Assembly: GCA_965262505.1 (NCBI GenBank)
Contig: CBDHFM010000030.1
Coordinates: 1,984,001-2,048,000 of the forward strand
Reading direction: 5' to 3'
Source of the DNA: JACPPO01 sp965262505
GTDB lineage: Bacteria; Acidobacteriota; Vicinamibacteria; Vicinamibacterales; UBA2999
Length of the DNA stretch: 64,000 nt
Within the stretch, counting starts at the first letter, position 1. The number at the start of each line of letters is the position of its first letter. Below the pieces are notes generated by a model. It did no database searches. It saw only the letters and a program-made list of their open reading frames with translations, and was not told the origin of the DNA. Below are positions 33,919-42,422 of this stretch, piece by piece. The position numbers and the translations under genes were made by a program.

Positions 33919-34812
33919 ATGATCGGACTGAAGAGGATAGTAGCGATTGGAACGTGCGTACTTGGCGTATCGAGCGGAGTCGCGTTCGGCCAGGCGCCTA
34001 CCGCCGAACGGGCCATCAACCAATTAACGGAGCACGTCTATGTTTACGAGAACTCGATGTTCGTTGTCACCGACGAGGGGATCATCCTGGCGGATGGTTC
34101 CTGCGACAACATGGAGTTTCTCAAGTCAGAGCTGCAGACGCGGTTCAACCAGCCCGTCAAGTACGTGACGTTGAGCCACGATCACCAGGGTCACATCTGC
34201 GACACGCAGGTCTTCGCCGATACGGCCGTCGGCGTCGGGCATGTGAACATCAGAGAGCACATCATCCGGGAGAAACGACGGGCCATCGTCCCGCAAGTGC
34301 TGTTCGAGGATCAGATGGAAATCGTGCTGGGCGACGTGAGGGTCGTGCTGATGTATCTGGGTCCGACGCACAGCGACAACAACATCCAGGTGCACGTGCC
34401 GGCCGAGGGCGTGCTGCTCGCGCCGGATGTCGCCCGAGGCCGGAACATCCTGCCGGATTTCAGAGATACGGAGATCCGCAACATGCTCAAGGCCCTTCGG
34501 ACGCTGGCGTATCTGCCGGATGTGAGCATCGTCCTGGACGGACATGGCATGATACCGATGACCCAGGAGGAAGCCTTTCTCCCCTTCCACCGATATCTGC
34601 AGGCGGTCAGGGACCGCGTGCTCGAGCGCGCCGCCGCGGGCATGAGTCTCGAGCAGATCCGCCAGGAAGTCACGATGGAGGATTTCTCGGACTACAACCT
34701 GAGCCCGGCGCGCGTCCTCACCCACGTCGAAACGACGTATGACTACCTGTGGCGTAATCGTGAGCCGACCGTCGGAGGCCCCCAGATGCCTGTCCGCGCG
34801 CCTCAGGACTAG
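33919..34812 (+). CDS. Exported metallo-beta-lactamase-fold protein, Asp ligand replaced
   Basis: 297 residues, signal peptide to about A-F-G-Q. The metal motif reads S-H87-D-H89-Q-G91-H92: the three His remain but the Asp is Gly. Later ligand region G-P-T-H-S-D-N-N and C-terminal L-D-G-H-G. AGGAGG precedes ATG 33919 at normal spacing; an ATG at 33901 overlaps that site and was not chosen. It would keep one zinc site and lose part of the second. Confidence 0.87.
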   Translation: MIGLKRIVAIGTCVLGVSSGVAFGQAPTAERAINQLTEHVYVYENSMFVVTDEGIILADGSCDNMEFLKSELQTRFNQPVKYVTLSHDHQGHICDTQVFADTAVGVGHVNIREHIIREKRRAIVPQVLFEDQMEIVLGDVRVVLMYLGPTHSDNNIQVHVPAEGVLLAPDVARGRNILPDFRDTEIRNMLKALRTLAYLPDVSIVLDGHGMIPMTQEEAFLPFHRYLQAVRDRVLERAAAGMSLEQIRQEVTMEDFSDYNLSPARVLTHVETTYDYLWRNREPTVGGPQMPVRAPQD

Positions 34813-34847
34813 TCTCCGGTACGCGCTTCCGCGGGCGCCGGTGCGAG

Positions 34848-34878
34848 CGTGGGGCGGGCCGTTCAGGCCCGCCCCACG
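34848..34878 (+). terminator. 13-bp perfect hairpin after the MBL-fold gene
   Basis: CGTGGGGCGGGCC, loop GTTCA, GGCCCGCCCCACG. A very GC-rich perfect stem 36 bases past the stop. There is no T-run, so it may be a processing or attenuation stem rather than a classical terminator. Confidence 0.5.
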
Positions 34879-35054
34879 CCTCGTCCCAGGGGCCTTCGGC
34901 AGATCACTCCCTTTGCTCTATACGAGACAACGGCTCGGCGGGTACGTTCTTCGCTCCCAATTCGTCCGCCGGTTTCTCCTCGCCAGAATCGCCAGGCACT
35001 GGGCAAACGCGTTGCGCCAAGGGCGGGAAGCGCGTACTATCCCCCAACGAGATA

Positions 35055-35082
35055 TCTCGAAAGGAGACTCTCGAAAGGAGAC
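35055..35082 (+). repeat. Tandem 14-bp repeat carrying two ribosome sites
   Basis: TCTCGAAAGGAGAC occurs twice in a row, immediately before the DUF6152 ATG at 35089. Each unit has AAGGAG; the second is at proper spacing. Confidence 0.85.
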
Positions 35083-35088
35083 ATTCCG

Positions 35089-35511
35089 ATGAGAGTGAAG
35101 CTACCCGGTGTTTTGATGGCAGTGTTTGTTCTCGGGGCGGCGGTCCCCGCGTTTGCGCACCACGCATTCAGCGTGGAGTTCGACGCAGCCAAGTGCAGGG
35201 ATCTGAGGGGTACCCTCGTGGGTCTCCTATGGGAGAACCCGCACGCGTATATTGATGTGGAGGTGACGGATACCGACGGCACGGCGGCGTCGTGGCACTT
35301 GGAAATGGTCACCCCCAACGCTCTGAAAAGGAGTGGCTCCCCGAGAGCGGTGTGGGAAATGAATATGGGTAAAACCATCAACGTGAGGGCCTGTGAGGCC
35401 TATAGCGGTGGCAATAGAGGTGCGGCGAGTTACCTCGCGCTTTCGGATGGCCTGATACGTCCCGTTGGGCAGTCGGTTGAACGAAGGGCGGACGAGGACA
35501 AGCACTTCTAA
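35089..35511 (+). CDS. DUF6152 family exported protein
   Basis: 140 residues, signal peptide ending before A-H-H-A-F-S. Family motifs: L-R-G-T-L-V-G-L-L-W-E-N-P-H-A-Y-I-D-V and W-H-L-E-M-V-T-P-N-A-L-K-R-S-G. The partner gene follows after 156 bases. The open frame upstream of 35089 has no start signal. Confidence 0.87.
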   Translation: MRVKLPGVLMAVFVLGAAVPAFAHHAFSVEFDAAKCRDLRGTLVGLLWENPHAYIDVEVTDTDGTAASWHLEMVTPNALKRSGSPRAVWEMNMGKTINVRACEAYSGGNRGAASYLALSDGLIRPVGQSVERRADEDKHF

Positions 35512-35667
35512 ACGATGCCGGGGATCGAGTTCAGCACGGCCGCCTCAGGCATGTTGGGTGCGATTGTCCGAATCTAGGTTTGTGCATGTTTGAGGCACTG
35601 CTGTCGATGGACCATCTCAGCAGCGTGTGTGCGGATTGTCAGCCAGTTTAAGAAGGAGAAATCGCAA

Positions 35668-36618
35668 ATGAAAGGGACGACGCGACGGTCTCGCTATTGC
35701 GGTGGGAGTGCTGGAGTCGCACTCGCAGCTTTGTGCATGGTTTTCACGTTTGCCCCGAATTTGCCGGGACAAGCAGAGCCGGGACAAGAAGTAGAGGTTC
35801 CTCCCGGGTGGTTTGATCCAGGGCTAAACACAACTTTATTGCCGCCAGGCGGACCGACGCCCCGCACGGCGGACGGGCATCCGGACCTCAGCGGACGTTA
35901 TTACCCGAACGGTCTTGGAAGGATGATAGGTTCCTACACTGTGGGCCGAAGTCAGATCGACCCAGGTACACGCGGGTTCTTCGCTGCCGGCACGCCGCCG
36001 CAGGTGGAACCTGTCTTCAGGCCTGAGACGGAATCGACATATCAGTATCCAACCCCGTATGGTATTTGTGCGCCGGGTGGTACTCCAACCTCGATCACAA
36101 CGCAACGCACCGAACACGGCCCCATGGAGATAGTTCAAGTGCCGGGAGCAGTCTGGATTCTGACGGAATTCCCTCAAACCATTCGTTGGATACCCACCGA
36201 TGGGCGCGCGCATTCCGAGTATCCGGATGTCTCATTCAATGGCGAGTCGGTCGGCCGTTGGGAGGGAGATACGCTGGTCGTGGATACGATCGCGATTGAT
36301 ACGAGGATGAGGAATATTTCGGTGGGGCGATCGGGAGACCGGAACGCCTGGACCCATAGTGAGCAGGAGCATGTCATCGAGCGCTTCAGCCGGCCTTCGA
36401 AGAACTTCCTCACCTACCAACTCACCATAGAGGACCCCGTAGTGCTGACGCAGCCTTTCGTTTCGGCACCGATGCGTTGGTCGCTGGCGCAAGGTCCCGA
36501 AGACGTCTGGACAGAATACCTCTGTACGGCGAACGAGGATCCGAAGGCTTGGGAGGAAATGACCGCCGAACAGAAGGAAAACTACGTGGGGGGCGGGTCG
36601 GCAGCGCCCGGCCCATAA
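35668..36618 (+). CDS. Secreted partner of DUF6152, unknown function
   Basis: 316 residues, signal peptide (C-G-G-S-A-G-V-A-L-A-A-L-C-M-V-F-T-F-A). Shared family motifs: G-H-P-D-L-S-G-R-Y-Y, V-G-R-W-E-G-D-T-L-V-V-D-T, E-R-F-S-R-P, and an acidic C-terminus with Y-L-C-T-A-N-E-D-P-K-A-W. GAAGGAG precedes ATG 35668. Function unknown. Confidence 0.82.
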   Translation: MKGTTRRSRYCGGSAGVALAALCMVFTFAPNLPGQAEPGQEVEVPPGWFDPGLNTTLLPPGGPTPRTADGHPDLSGRYYPNGLGRMIGSYTVGRSQIDPGTRGFFAAGTPPQVEPVFRPETESTYQYPTPYGICAPGGTPTSITTQRTEHGPMEIVQVPGAVWILTEFPQTIRWIPTDGRAHSEYPDVSFNGESVGRWEGDTLVVDTIAIDTRMRNISVGRSGDRNAWTHSEQEHVIERFSRPSKNFLTYQLTIEDPVVLTQPFVSAPMRWSLAQGPEDVWTEYLCTANEDPKAWEEMTAEQKENYVGGGSAAPGP

Positions 36619-36897
36619 TTACCAGTTCTCGGAGAGGTCTTCCGAGGGGTCGGATCACTCTACCCTTGCCCGTTGCAGAGGACCTATCACGCCCGTAGCT
36701 CCTACAGACGCCGCATCACGCGGCCATTCGCTCATAAGTCTCTCTTAGCAAAAGCCCAGAACGGTTTCATTGGGTCTTACGACGTACACTCGGGCGAAAC
36801 ATCTGGACAGCGGGCGTCGTATGGTTTAACAATAGGCCGCCCCCGGCAACTCGGGCGGCGTAAGCAAGTTCCGTTTACTGTCCAATAAGGGGGGCGC

Positions 36898-38001
36898 ATG
36901 CGAAGGATGCTGTTGGCTCTTACAATCGCGACCGTCTGCGCGGCGACAGGGGTATCGGCCCAGGCGCCGGGCGCAGGCGAGCGGTTCGGGATCGGCACGT
37001 TTCAGCTCGAGGGAAGAACCTTCACCGGCTTGGCGCTGCGGGACGAATTCGTCATCGACCTCGCCGCGGCGGCATCGGCGGCCAATGTGCAGGTGCCGAC
37101 CGATATGCTGGAGATCATTGCGCAGTACGAGACCGGTGTGGGCGATCGCCTCAAGGGGATCGTGAGGACCGTTGCTGGTCAGCTGGGTGCGAACCGCCCG
37201 GCGTACGTGCACGACCTGACGGCGGTCGACACGCTCAAGCCGTTCACGCCGGTCGGCGTGCTGCAGGCGCGCTCCAACTACCTCGAGCACTTCCTCGAGA
37301 TGGGTGGTGGGGCCCGCGACGCAGAGGTGGACCAGAACGCCCGGCAGGAGACACGCACCCAGGTGCTCAGTGATCCGCCGGATTCGATCCCCGGGTATTG
37401 GGCGCGCGCCGCGGACGACCGGCGGCAGAATCCGTACCTCTTCTCCGTCCAGCCGACGGCTTACGTGGGCGACGGCGACCCCATCGAGGTTCCTACCGGG
37501 CGCGAATGGACCGACTTTGAGTGCGAGATGGCGGCGGTGATAGGTAGACCGGCGCGGCGCGTGTCGATAGGCCAGGCGTCGGACTACATCTTCGGCTACA
37601 TGATCGTCAATGACGTCAGCGATCGCGGACCCGGCGGCGGCGGGTGGCTCATGAGTAAGAACTCCCCACACCCGTCGGGGCCGTGGATCACGCCCAAGGA
37701 GTTCGTCGATCCGTTGAACACACCGGTGACCTTCACGCTGAGCGGCAGGGTCATGCAGAACTCGACGTCGGCGTGGGCCATTCACAACGCCTACGAGTTG
37801 ACGCACTTCGCGTCGAACATCGTGCAGCTCCACCCGGGTCACGTCATCGCGATAGGCACGCCGTCGGGCGTGGGCACAGCCCGCACGCCGCCCGTCTACA
37901 TGCAGCCCGGCGATACGGCCGTGTGCTCGTACGAGGGGTTGGGCACGTTGACGAACCCCGTGGTCGCCGAAGGCCCGGCGACATCGACCGCGGCGCGCTA
38001 G
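36898..38001 (+). CDS. Exported fumarylacetoacetase-family hydrolase
   Basis: 367 residues. A signal peptide (M-R-R-M-L-L-A-L-T-I-A-T-V-C-A-A-T-G-V-S-A-Q) precedes a full FAH fold. Metal ligands are visible: W-T-D-F-E-C-E-M-A (two Glu) and I-V-N-D-V-S-D-R (Asp); catalytic K region S-K-N-S-P-H-P-S-G-P-W; G-T-P-S-G-V-G near the end. Most FAH members are cytoplasmic, so export is unusual. Likely a C-C hydrolase or isomerase on a keto acid. GGGGGG precedes the ATG at 36898. Confidence 0.9.
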   Translation: MRRMLLALTIATVCAATGVSAQAPGAGERFGIGTFQLEGRTFTGLALRDEFVIDLAAAASAANVQVPTDMLEIIAQYETGVGDRLKGIVRTVAGQLGANRPAYVHDLTAVDTLKPFTPVGVLQARSNYLEHFLEMGGGARDAEVDQNARQETRTQVLSDPPDSIPGYWARAADDRRQNPYLFSVQPTAYVGDGDPIEVPTGREWTDFECEMAAVIGRPARRVSIGQASDYIFGYMIVNDVSDRGPGGGGWLMSKNSPHPSGPWITPKEFVDPLNTPVTFTLSGRVMQNSTSAWAIHNAYELTHFASNIVQLHPGHVIAIGTPSGVGTARTPPVYMQPGDTAVCSYEGLGTLTNPVVAEGPATSTAAR

Positions 38002-38134
38002 TCGCGGCGCCCCGCGTCTCGTCTCTCGTCTGTGGGTAGACCACAGTTCTGAAACCGGTGGCTGTCCGTCCGCCGATGCGCGAGGCCGCGATCGTCCGGC
38101 GCATCGGCGGCGGGCGGCATAGGAGGCTCCACTC

Positions 38135-38764
38135 ATGCTTCGACGTGTCTTACTGACGGCTGCCATCGTTGCATTCGCCGCCCCGGCGGCAGCCCAGGCC
38201 CAGGACTGGCAGGTACGGATCGACCAGAGCCAGAACGCCTCGGATCCCGACAACACGCCCGAGATCCAGTTCACGGCTGTGGGCACCGGCGGCTTTCGCT
38301 ACGTCGGCGGGCCGGCGGGCACGGTGTGGATGCCGGGCGAGACCGCGACCGGCGACTACACCTTGTCCGCCACGTTCACGCTGAACGAGCCGAGCGGCCA
38401 CACGAACTACTACGGGCTCGTCTTCGGCGGCAGCAATCTTGACGCCGCGAACCAGCAGTACCTCTATTTCCTGGTCTCCCAGGACGGCACCTTTCTCATC
38501 AAGCACCGAGACGGTGAGGGGACGTCCGACATACAGGCCGGAACGGAGAACGGCGCGGTCATGGTGCCCAGCGGCGCCGGCCGATCGGCGAACACCCTGG
38601 AGGTGCGGGTCTCGGGGGATACCATCACCTACCGGGTCAACAGGATCGAGGTGTACACGACACCCAAGACCGGAGCCGCGGCGCTCACCGATGGCATCGT
38701 GGGCACCCGCATCAACCACGTGACCGACGTGACGGTCTCGAACTTCCGGCTGGTGCAGCAGTAG
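38135..38764 (+). CDS. Exported beta-sandwich (LamG/DUF1080-like) protein
   Basis: 209 residues, signal peptide to A-A-Q-A-Q-D. Repeating strands such as Y-T-L-S-A-T-F-T-L-N-E and Y-Y-G-L-V-F-G-G-S fit a concanavalin-like sandwich as in DUF1080 glycan-binding proteins. No catalytic residues assigned. GGAGG precedes the ATG. It follows the FAH gene by 133 bases. Confidence 0.75.
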   Translation: MLRRVLLTAAIVAFAAPAAAQAQDWQVRIDQSQNASDPDNTPEIQFTAVGTGGFRYVGGPAGTVWMPGETATGDYTLSATFTLNEPSGHTNYYGLVFGGSNLDAANQQYLYFLVSQDGTFLIKHRDGEGTSDIQAGTENGAVMVPSGAGRSANTLEVRVSGDTITYRVNRIEVYTTPKTGAAALTDGIVGTRINHVTDVTVSNFRLVQQ

Positions 38765-39012
38765 GACCCACGCGCTCGGACCCGCCGCTCGCGACCGGCC
38801 AATCGCCCCGTGAACGGCGGGCGTGGAAGTGTCTTGTATCCTGCCTTGTGCTCCAACGTCCGATGTTGAGCGCTCGCGAGCGCGAGTAAACTTAGGGGCG
38901 CCGCTTGAAACCCGTGGGTTGGTGAACTGCGATGAACGATCGACTATGCGGCGTACAGGTTCCATCAGCGGAACGCCAAGGTGCACTACGCCTGAAGCTG
39001 AAGGACAAGAAT

Positions 39013-39639
39013 ATGCGCGTCGCTTTTCTGATGGCCGCACTGTGCGTGATCTTTTCTGCACAGCCTGCTTTGGCGCAGGACTGGACGGAGTATGAGAATC
39101 GGGTCGATCGCTTCACGGTTCCTGCACCGGGTGAACCGAAGGTTGACACGATCGCATGGGACTCGGAGTACGGCGCGAAGTTTCCGGGCCGCGTGTACAC
39201 GTGGACGCAGCGCCGGGCACGCTATTCTGTGACGGTCGTCGACTACTCCGATGCCGAGCGAATACATTCGGAGCTGAACCACGTAGCGTATCGGGGAGGT
39301 CCGGGGTACTGGACGATCGACATCATGGCCTCGATCGACTATGCCGCGACGAGGTATCGCCAGAAGCCGGGCGTCAAGGTGACGTACGATGCCTGGCATT
39401 ACATCGAGCGCGTCACGGGCCACGAGCTCCAGCTGACCAATCCCGACGAGTCGCGCTCGTACGTCGGCATCTACCTGCACGAGAATCGGCTCTACATCAT
39501 CGACGCGACCGCGGCCAACAACGATGTGCCGCCAATCATCTTCCAACAGTCGTTCGGGTTCCTCGATGCGGAGGGGAAGCCCGTCCAGTACCGCAGCTTC
39601 TACTTCAACCGTCTTCCCGCCGCGCTCGGACGACCGTAG
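39013..39639 (+). CDS. Exported protein of unknown function
   Basis: 208 residues with signal peptide (M-R-V-A-F-L-M-A-A-L-C-V-I-F-S-A-Q-P-A-L-A-Q). The mature part begins W-T-E-Y-E-N-R-V-D-R-F-T-V-P-A-P-G-E-P, a pattern found in small exported beta-rich proteins of this lineage. No enzyme motif. ATG 39013 has AAGGA about 10 bases before it; an upstream in-frame ATG (38932) would hide the signal peptide. Confidence 0.75.
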   Translation: MRVAFLMAALCVIFSAQPALAQDWTEYENRVDRFTVPAPGEPKVDTIAWDSEYGAKFPGRVYTWTQRRARYSVTVVDYSDAERIHSELNHVAYRGGPGYWTIDIMASIDYAATRYRQKPGVKVTYDAWHYIERVTGHELQLTNPDESRSYVGIYLHENRLYIIDATAANNDVPPIIFQQSFGFLDAEGKPVQYRSFYFNRLPAALGRP

Positions 39640-39684
39640 CGCGTGCGAGGAGTGTCGCGTCAAGTAATCAGGACACGAGCCTTA

Positions 39685-39835
39685 CAGCCCCATTCGTGCT
39701 CGGCGCCAAGGGCACCTGTCACGAGGGTGGCGCCTGCGGCGCGAACGGGGCGGCCCCGTCCGCGGCCACCCGCAATCAGGCGCAACTCCGATGGCGCTCG
39801 CTTCCGGCACCCGCCTCGGCCCGTATGCACTCCTC
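39685..39835 (+). pseudogene. Kinase leader and 5' fragment
   Basis: Leader (CAGCCCCATTCGTGCTCGG and CCCCGTCCGCGGCCACCCGC) followed by ATG at 39790 with M-A-L-A-S-G-T-R-L-G-P-Y, which then breaks off into foreign sequence. Only the first kinase residues survive. Confidence 0.75.
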
Positions 39836-39836
39836 T

Positions 39837-40054
39837 TTACGGCGCGGAGATGCACATACCTTCTCTGTCTCCGTCAACCTGCTCGAACTCGCAAGACGCT
39901 TGCCTGTTTCCAGTGTACTGGTTCGCCCTTATGGCGGTGATCCGGACATTATACCTCTCTTCCACTTTGGCGTCGGGCACATTGACGACGACCGAACCAA
40001 TCCTCGCTTCGCCGTAGGGACCGGTATACTCGTTGTCTTCTTCGGTCGCGCCCT
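39837..40054 (-). pseudogene. C-terminal gene fragment cut by IS256 copy 2
   Basis: About 70 residues, from G-A-T-E-E-D-N-E-Y-T-G-P-Y-G-E-A-R-I-G-S to a stop after G-M-C-I-S-A-P. The frame enters from the IS side, so the 5' part is lost. Not recognised. Confidence 0.6.
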
Positions 40055-41492
40055 GGGGATGTCCCACTGACTGTTGAAAATTGACGCGGCGGCTCCTCAC
40101 TGCCCGTGATACACGAGTGGTGGGCAACCCGAGGCGACACGCCTCACAGCAAAGGAGCCGCCATGAAGAAGTCTCGCACAGTCCGTCCCGCCGCTGGTGT
40201 TGAATCTCCGCCCCCGCGTCGCCTGCCCCTCGTCGAGCTGCTGATCGATACCGAGGCGGAGCTGTTCGAGCTCGCGGTGCGGTCAGGGTTACAGGTCTTG
40301 GACGCCATGCTCGAAGACGATCGGACCGCGATCTGTGGCCCGCGGTACGCGCACCAGGCCGACCGTACGGCGGCCCGGGCCGGGACGGTGGCCAGTGAGG
40401 TCGTCCTCGGCGGGCGCAAGGTGGCAATCCGGCGTCCCCGGGTCCGCGCGGCCCGCCAGGAAGTACCGCTGCCGACTTTCCAGACGATGGCCCAGACCGA
40501 TCCCCTGCGGCGCCGCACTGTCGAGCAGCTGTTGGTCGGTGTCAGCACCCGGAGCTATGCTCGGAGTCTGGAGCCGCTCCCGGCCGACGTCCCCAGCCGT
40601 AGCGTGAGTAAGAGCGCCGTCAGCCGCCGGTTTGTCGCCAAGACCGCCGCGCAACTGGCCGCGTGGCAGGCGACGCCCCTCGAGAACCTGGATCTGGTCG
40701 GCCTCGTCCTCGACGGTGTCCACATCGGCGAGCACTGTCTGGTCGTCGCCTTGGGGGTCGGCGCCGACGGCACGAAGCACGCCCTCGGGCTCTGGGAAGG
40801 CTCGACGGAGAACGCGACCGTCTGTCAGAGCCTGCTGGCCAACCTCCAGAGCCGTGGCCTGCGCACCGATCGGAGTGTGCTGGTGATGCTCGATGGGTCG
40901 AAGGCGCTGCGGGCGGCGGTGACTGCGGTGTTCGGCCGCGCCGCCGTGGTGCAGCGCTGCCAAGTCCACAAGACCCGCAACATCCTCGACCATTTACCGG
41001 CGCGCCAGCGGCCCTGGGTGCAGGCCATCCTGCGGCGGGCCTATCAGCACGAGGACGTGAAGACCGCGATGCGGTTGCTACGGAACCTCGCCCGCCGCCT
41101 CGACCGGGAACATCCGTGCGCGGCGGCCAGTGTGCGGGAAGGGCTCGAAGAGACCGTGACCGTGCTCACGCTCGGCCTCGCTCCCCGTCTCCAGCGCTCG
41201 CTGGCCACCACCAACGCCGCCGAGAGCCTCATCAGCCGGACCCGCCACGTCAAACGCAACGTCAAGCGCTGGCGGGGCGGCCAGATGATGCTGCGCTGGG
41301 TCGCCGCGGGTGTGCTCGAAGCAGCCAAAGGGTTCCGGCGCCTGAAGGGACATGCGGATATGCCGCAGCTCGTCGCGGCCCTCCGCGCCCGAGATCACCG
41401 TCTCGGCCTCGGAGACTCCAGGGAGGCGCAGCACGTCGCTTAGAATGTCACCCGAGTCGCCGCCGAGTTTCAACAGCGGCCGGGACATCCCC
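40055..41492 (+). mobile_element. IS256-type insertion sequence, copy 2
   Basis: 1438 bp, the same length and ends (GGGGATGTCCC) as copy 1 but inverted. The flanking 8-mers differ (CGCGCCCT left, CCGGAATG right), so there is no target duplication, and both neighbours are gene fragments. This suggests recombination or deletion after insertion. Confidence 0.93.
40163..41443 (+). CDS. IS256-family transposase, copy 2
   Basis: 426 residues, nearly identical to copy 1 at 9526-10806 with all catalytic regions (L-D-G-V-H, M-L-D-G-S-K, N-A-A-E-S). AAAGGAGCC precedes ATG 40163. It appears functional. Confidence 0.93.
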   Translation: MKKSRTVRPAAGVESPPPRRLPLVELLIDTEAELFELAVRSGLQVLDAMLEDDRTAICGPRYAHQADRTAARAGTVASEVVLGGRKVAIRRPRVRAARQEVPLPTFQTMAQTDPLRRRTVEQLLVGVSTRSYARSLEPLPADVPSRSVSKSAVSRRFVAKTAAQLAAWQATPLENLDLVGLVLDGVHIGEHCLVVALGVGADGTKHALGLWEGSTENATVCQSLLANLQSRGLRTDRSVLVMLDGSKALRAAVTAVFGRAAVVQRCQVHKTRNILDHLPARQRPWVQAILRRAYQHEDVKTAMRLLRNLARRLDREHPCAAASVREGLEETVTVLTLGLAPRLQRSLATTNAAESLISRTRHVKRNVKRWRGGQMMLRWVAAGVLEAAKGFRRLKGHADMPQLVAALRARDHRLGLGDSREAQHVA

Positions 41493-41598
41493 CCGGAATG
41501 AGTCAGGTAAGGTTAAGACTTACAAATACGTGGTCTCGGTGCAGGAAAAGTCGAGCGGGACCGTGCACACCAGCGAGGACCCTCTCATCTCGAACTAA
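41493..41598 (+). pseudogene. C-terminal fragment of a duplicated small gene
   Basis: About 33 residues (N-E-S-G-K-V-K-T-Y-K-Y-V-V-S-V ... E-D-P-L-I-S-N) matching the end of the gene at 42066-42408 (Y-K-Y-V-L-K-V ... P-D-P-L-I-S-N). The 5' part was lost at the IS256 border. The sequence after both stops is also alike (AACCCAGCTT, ATGGCGGCTGAAGA), so a unit of at least two small genes was duplicated. Confidence 0.75.
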
Positions 41599-41659
41599 CC
41601 CAGCTTGTGAGCATGGCGGCTGAAGATGACCGCCACGAGGCGCTCGGGGACGCCGCCAT

Positions 41660-41869
41660 GCCGCGCCGCATCGTCGTGTCCCAGAGCACTTTGGGCTCGA
41701 GCACGTTGGCCAGCGGCAGACCTTCGGTGTTCATCACCTTGCCGCGAAGCGGAAGAATGGCCTGCCTCGTGCGACCCCGTCCCTGCTTCGCGGAACCTCC
41801 CGCTGAATCACCCTCCACCACGAACAGCTCGCTGTCCTCGCGGCCCGCGCCGGCAGGGCACTCCGCCAC
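41660..41869 (-). pseudogene. parE (topoisomerase IV B) fragment with internal deletion
   Basis: About 66 residues: G-A-G-R-E-D-S-E-L-F-V-V-E-G-D-S-A-G-G with K-Q-G-R-G-R-T-R-Q-A-I-L-P-L-R-G-K-V-M-N-T-E-G-L, then A-N-V-L-E joined to P-K-V-L-W-D-T-T. Compared with the intact gene at 51790-53694, about 110 codons between these two segments are missing. DNA similarity to that gene is high, so it is a partial duplicate. Confidence 0.87.
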
Positions 41870-42052
41870 AGCCGCGGTTTATCGAGGCCGCGCTCGCCAG
41901 CCTGCAGGCCATCGGCGTCCAATGTGGAACGAACCTGAAGGCCGGTTCCATCGATTGGGTCGCTGTGCCAGAATGCGGCCGTCGTCACGCGTTGGACCGA
42001 ATCGAAGCGACCTGGCGTGGTGTTGGAACGACTCGTACACGTACTCACTTAT
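41870..42052 (+). pseudogene. Truncated 3' gene fragment
   Basis: About 58 residues (F-I-E-A-A-L-A-S-L-Q-A-I-G-V-Q-C-G-T-N ... I-D-W-V-A-V-P-E-C-G-R-R-H-A-L) ending at 42052. The frame is cut on its 5' side by the parE fragment. Not recognised. It overlaps the ribosome site of the next gene. Confidence 0.5.
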
Positions 42053-42065
42053 GAGGAGAACGAGC

Positions 42066-42408
42066 ATGGCCACAAAACATGATGTGCACGTCGTGGTAAC
42101 GGGCAACGACGAAATCAAAATTACCGGGGGGGACAAAGAAAGACAACGGCGACGTGGAGGCCGATTTCGGAAACAACAGCATCATTATTGAAGGGGCCAA
42201 CAACTTTGTGTTTACGGACTATGGAATCAAGTTCGACCCCGACGATGAACCGTTCGTGTGGGCGGTCCACGATCATCAGATCGTCGTGATCGATCAGAAC
42301 CAGAATCCGTCTACAAACCCTAAGAAGATTTACAAATACGTGCTCAAGGTGAAGGTAAACAGCAGCGGAAAGGTTATCGAAAGCCCGGATCCACTCATCT
42401 CGAACTAA
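42066..42408 (+). pseudogene. Small protein gene with G-tract frameshift
   Basis: ATG at 42066 (GAGGAG upstream) gives M-A-T-K-H-D-V-H-V-V-V-T-G-N-D-E-I-K-I-T, then a run of seven G at 42126-42132 breaks the frame. With six G it would continue G-G-T-K-K-D-N-G-D-V-E-A-D-F-G-N-N-S to I-E-S-P-D-P-L-I-S-N-stop, about 113 residues. A beta-rich, acidic, non-exported protein; function unknown. Its paralog end is at 41493. Confidence 0.7.
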
Positions 42409-42422
42409 CCCAGCTTTTGAGC

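Noticed and set aside
36837..36860. GC-rich stem GCCGCCC/GGGCGGC before the FAH gene
   Set aside because: Short and without T-run; could be chance in GC-rich DNA.
41612..41700. Second copy of the 51-aa helical gene
   Set aside because: It runs into the parE fragment and has no normal end, so it is listed only as supporting evidence for duplication.
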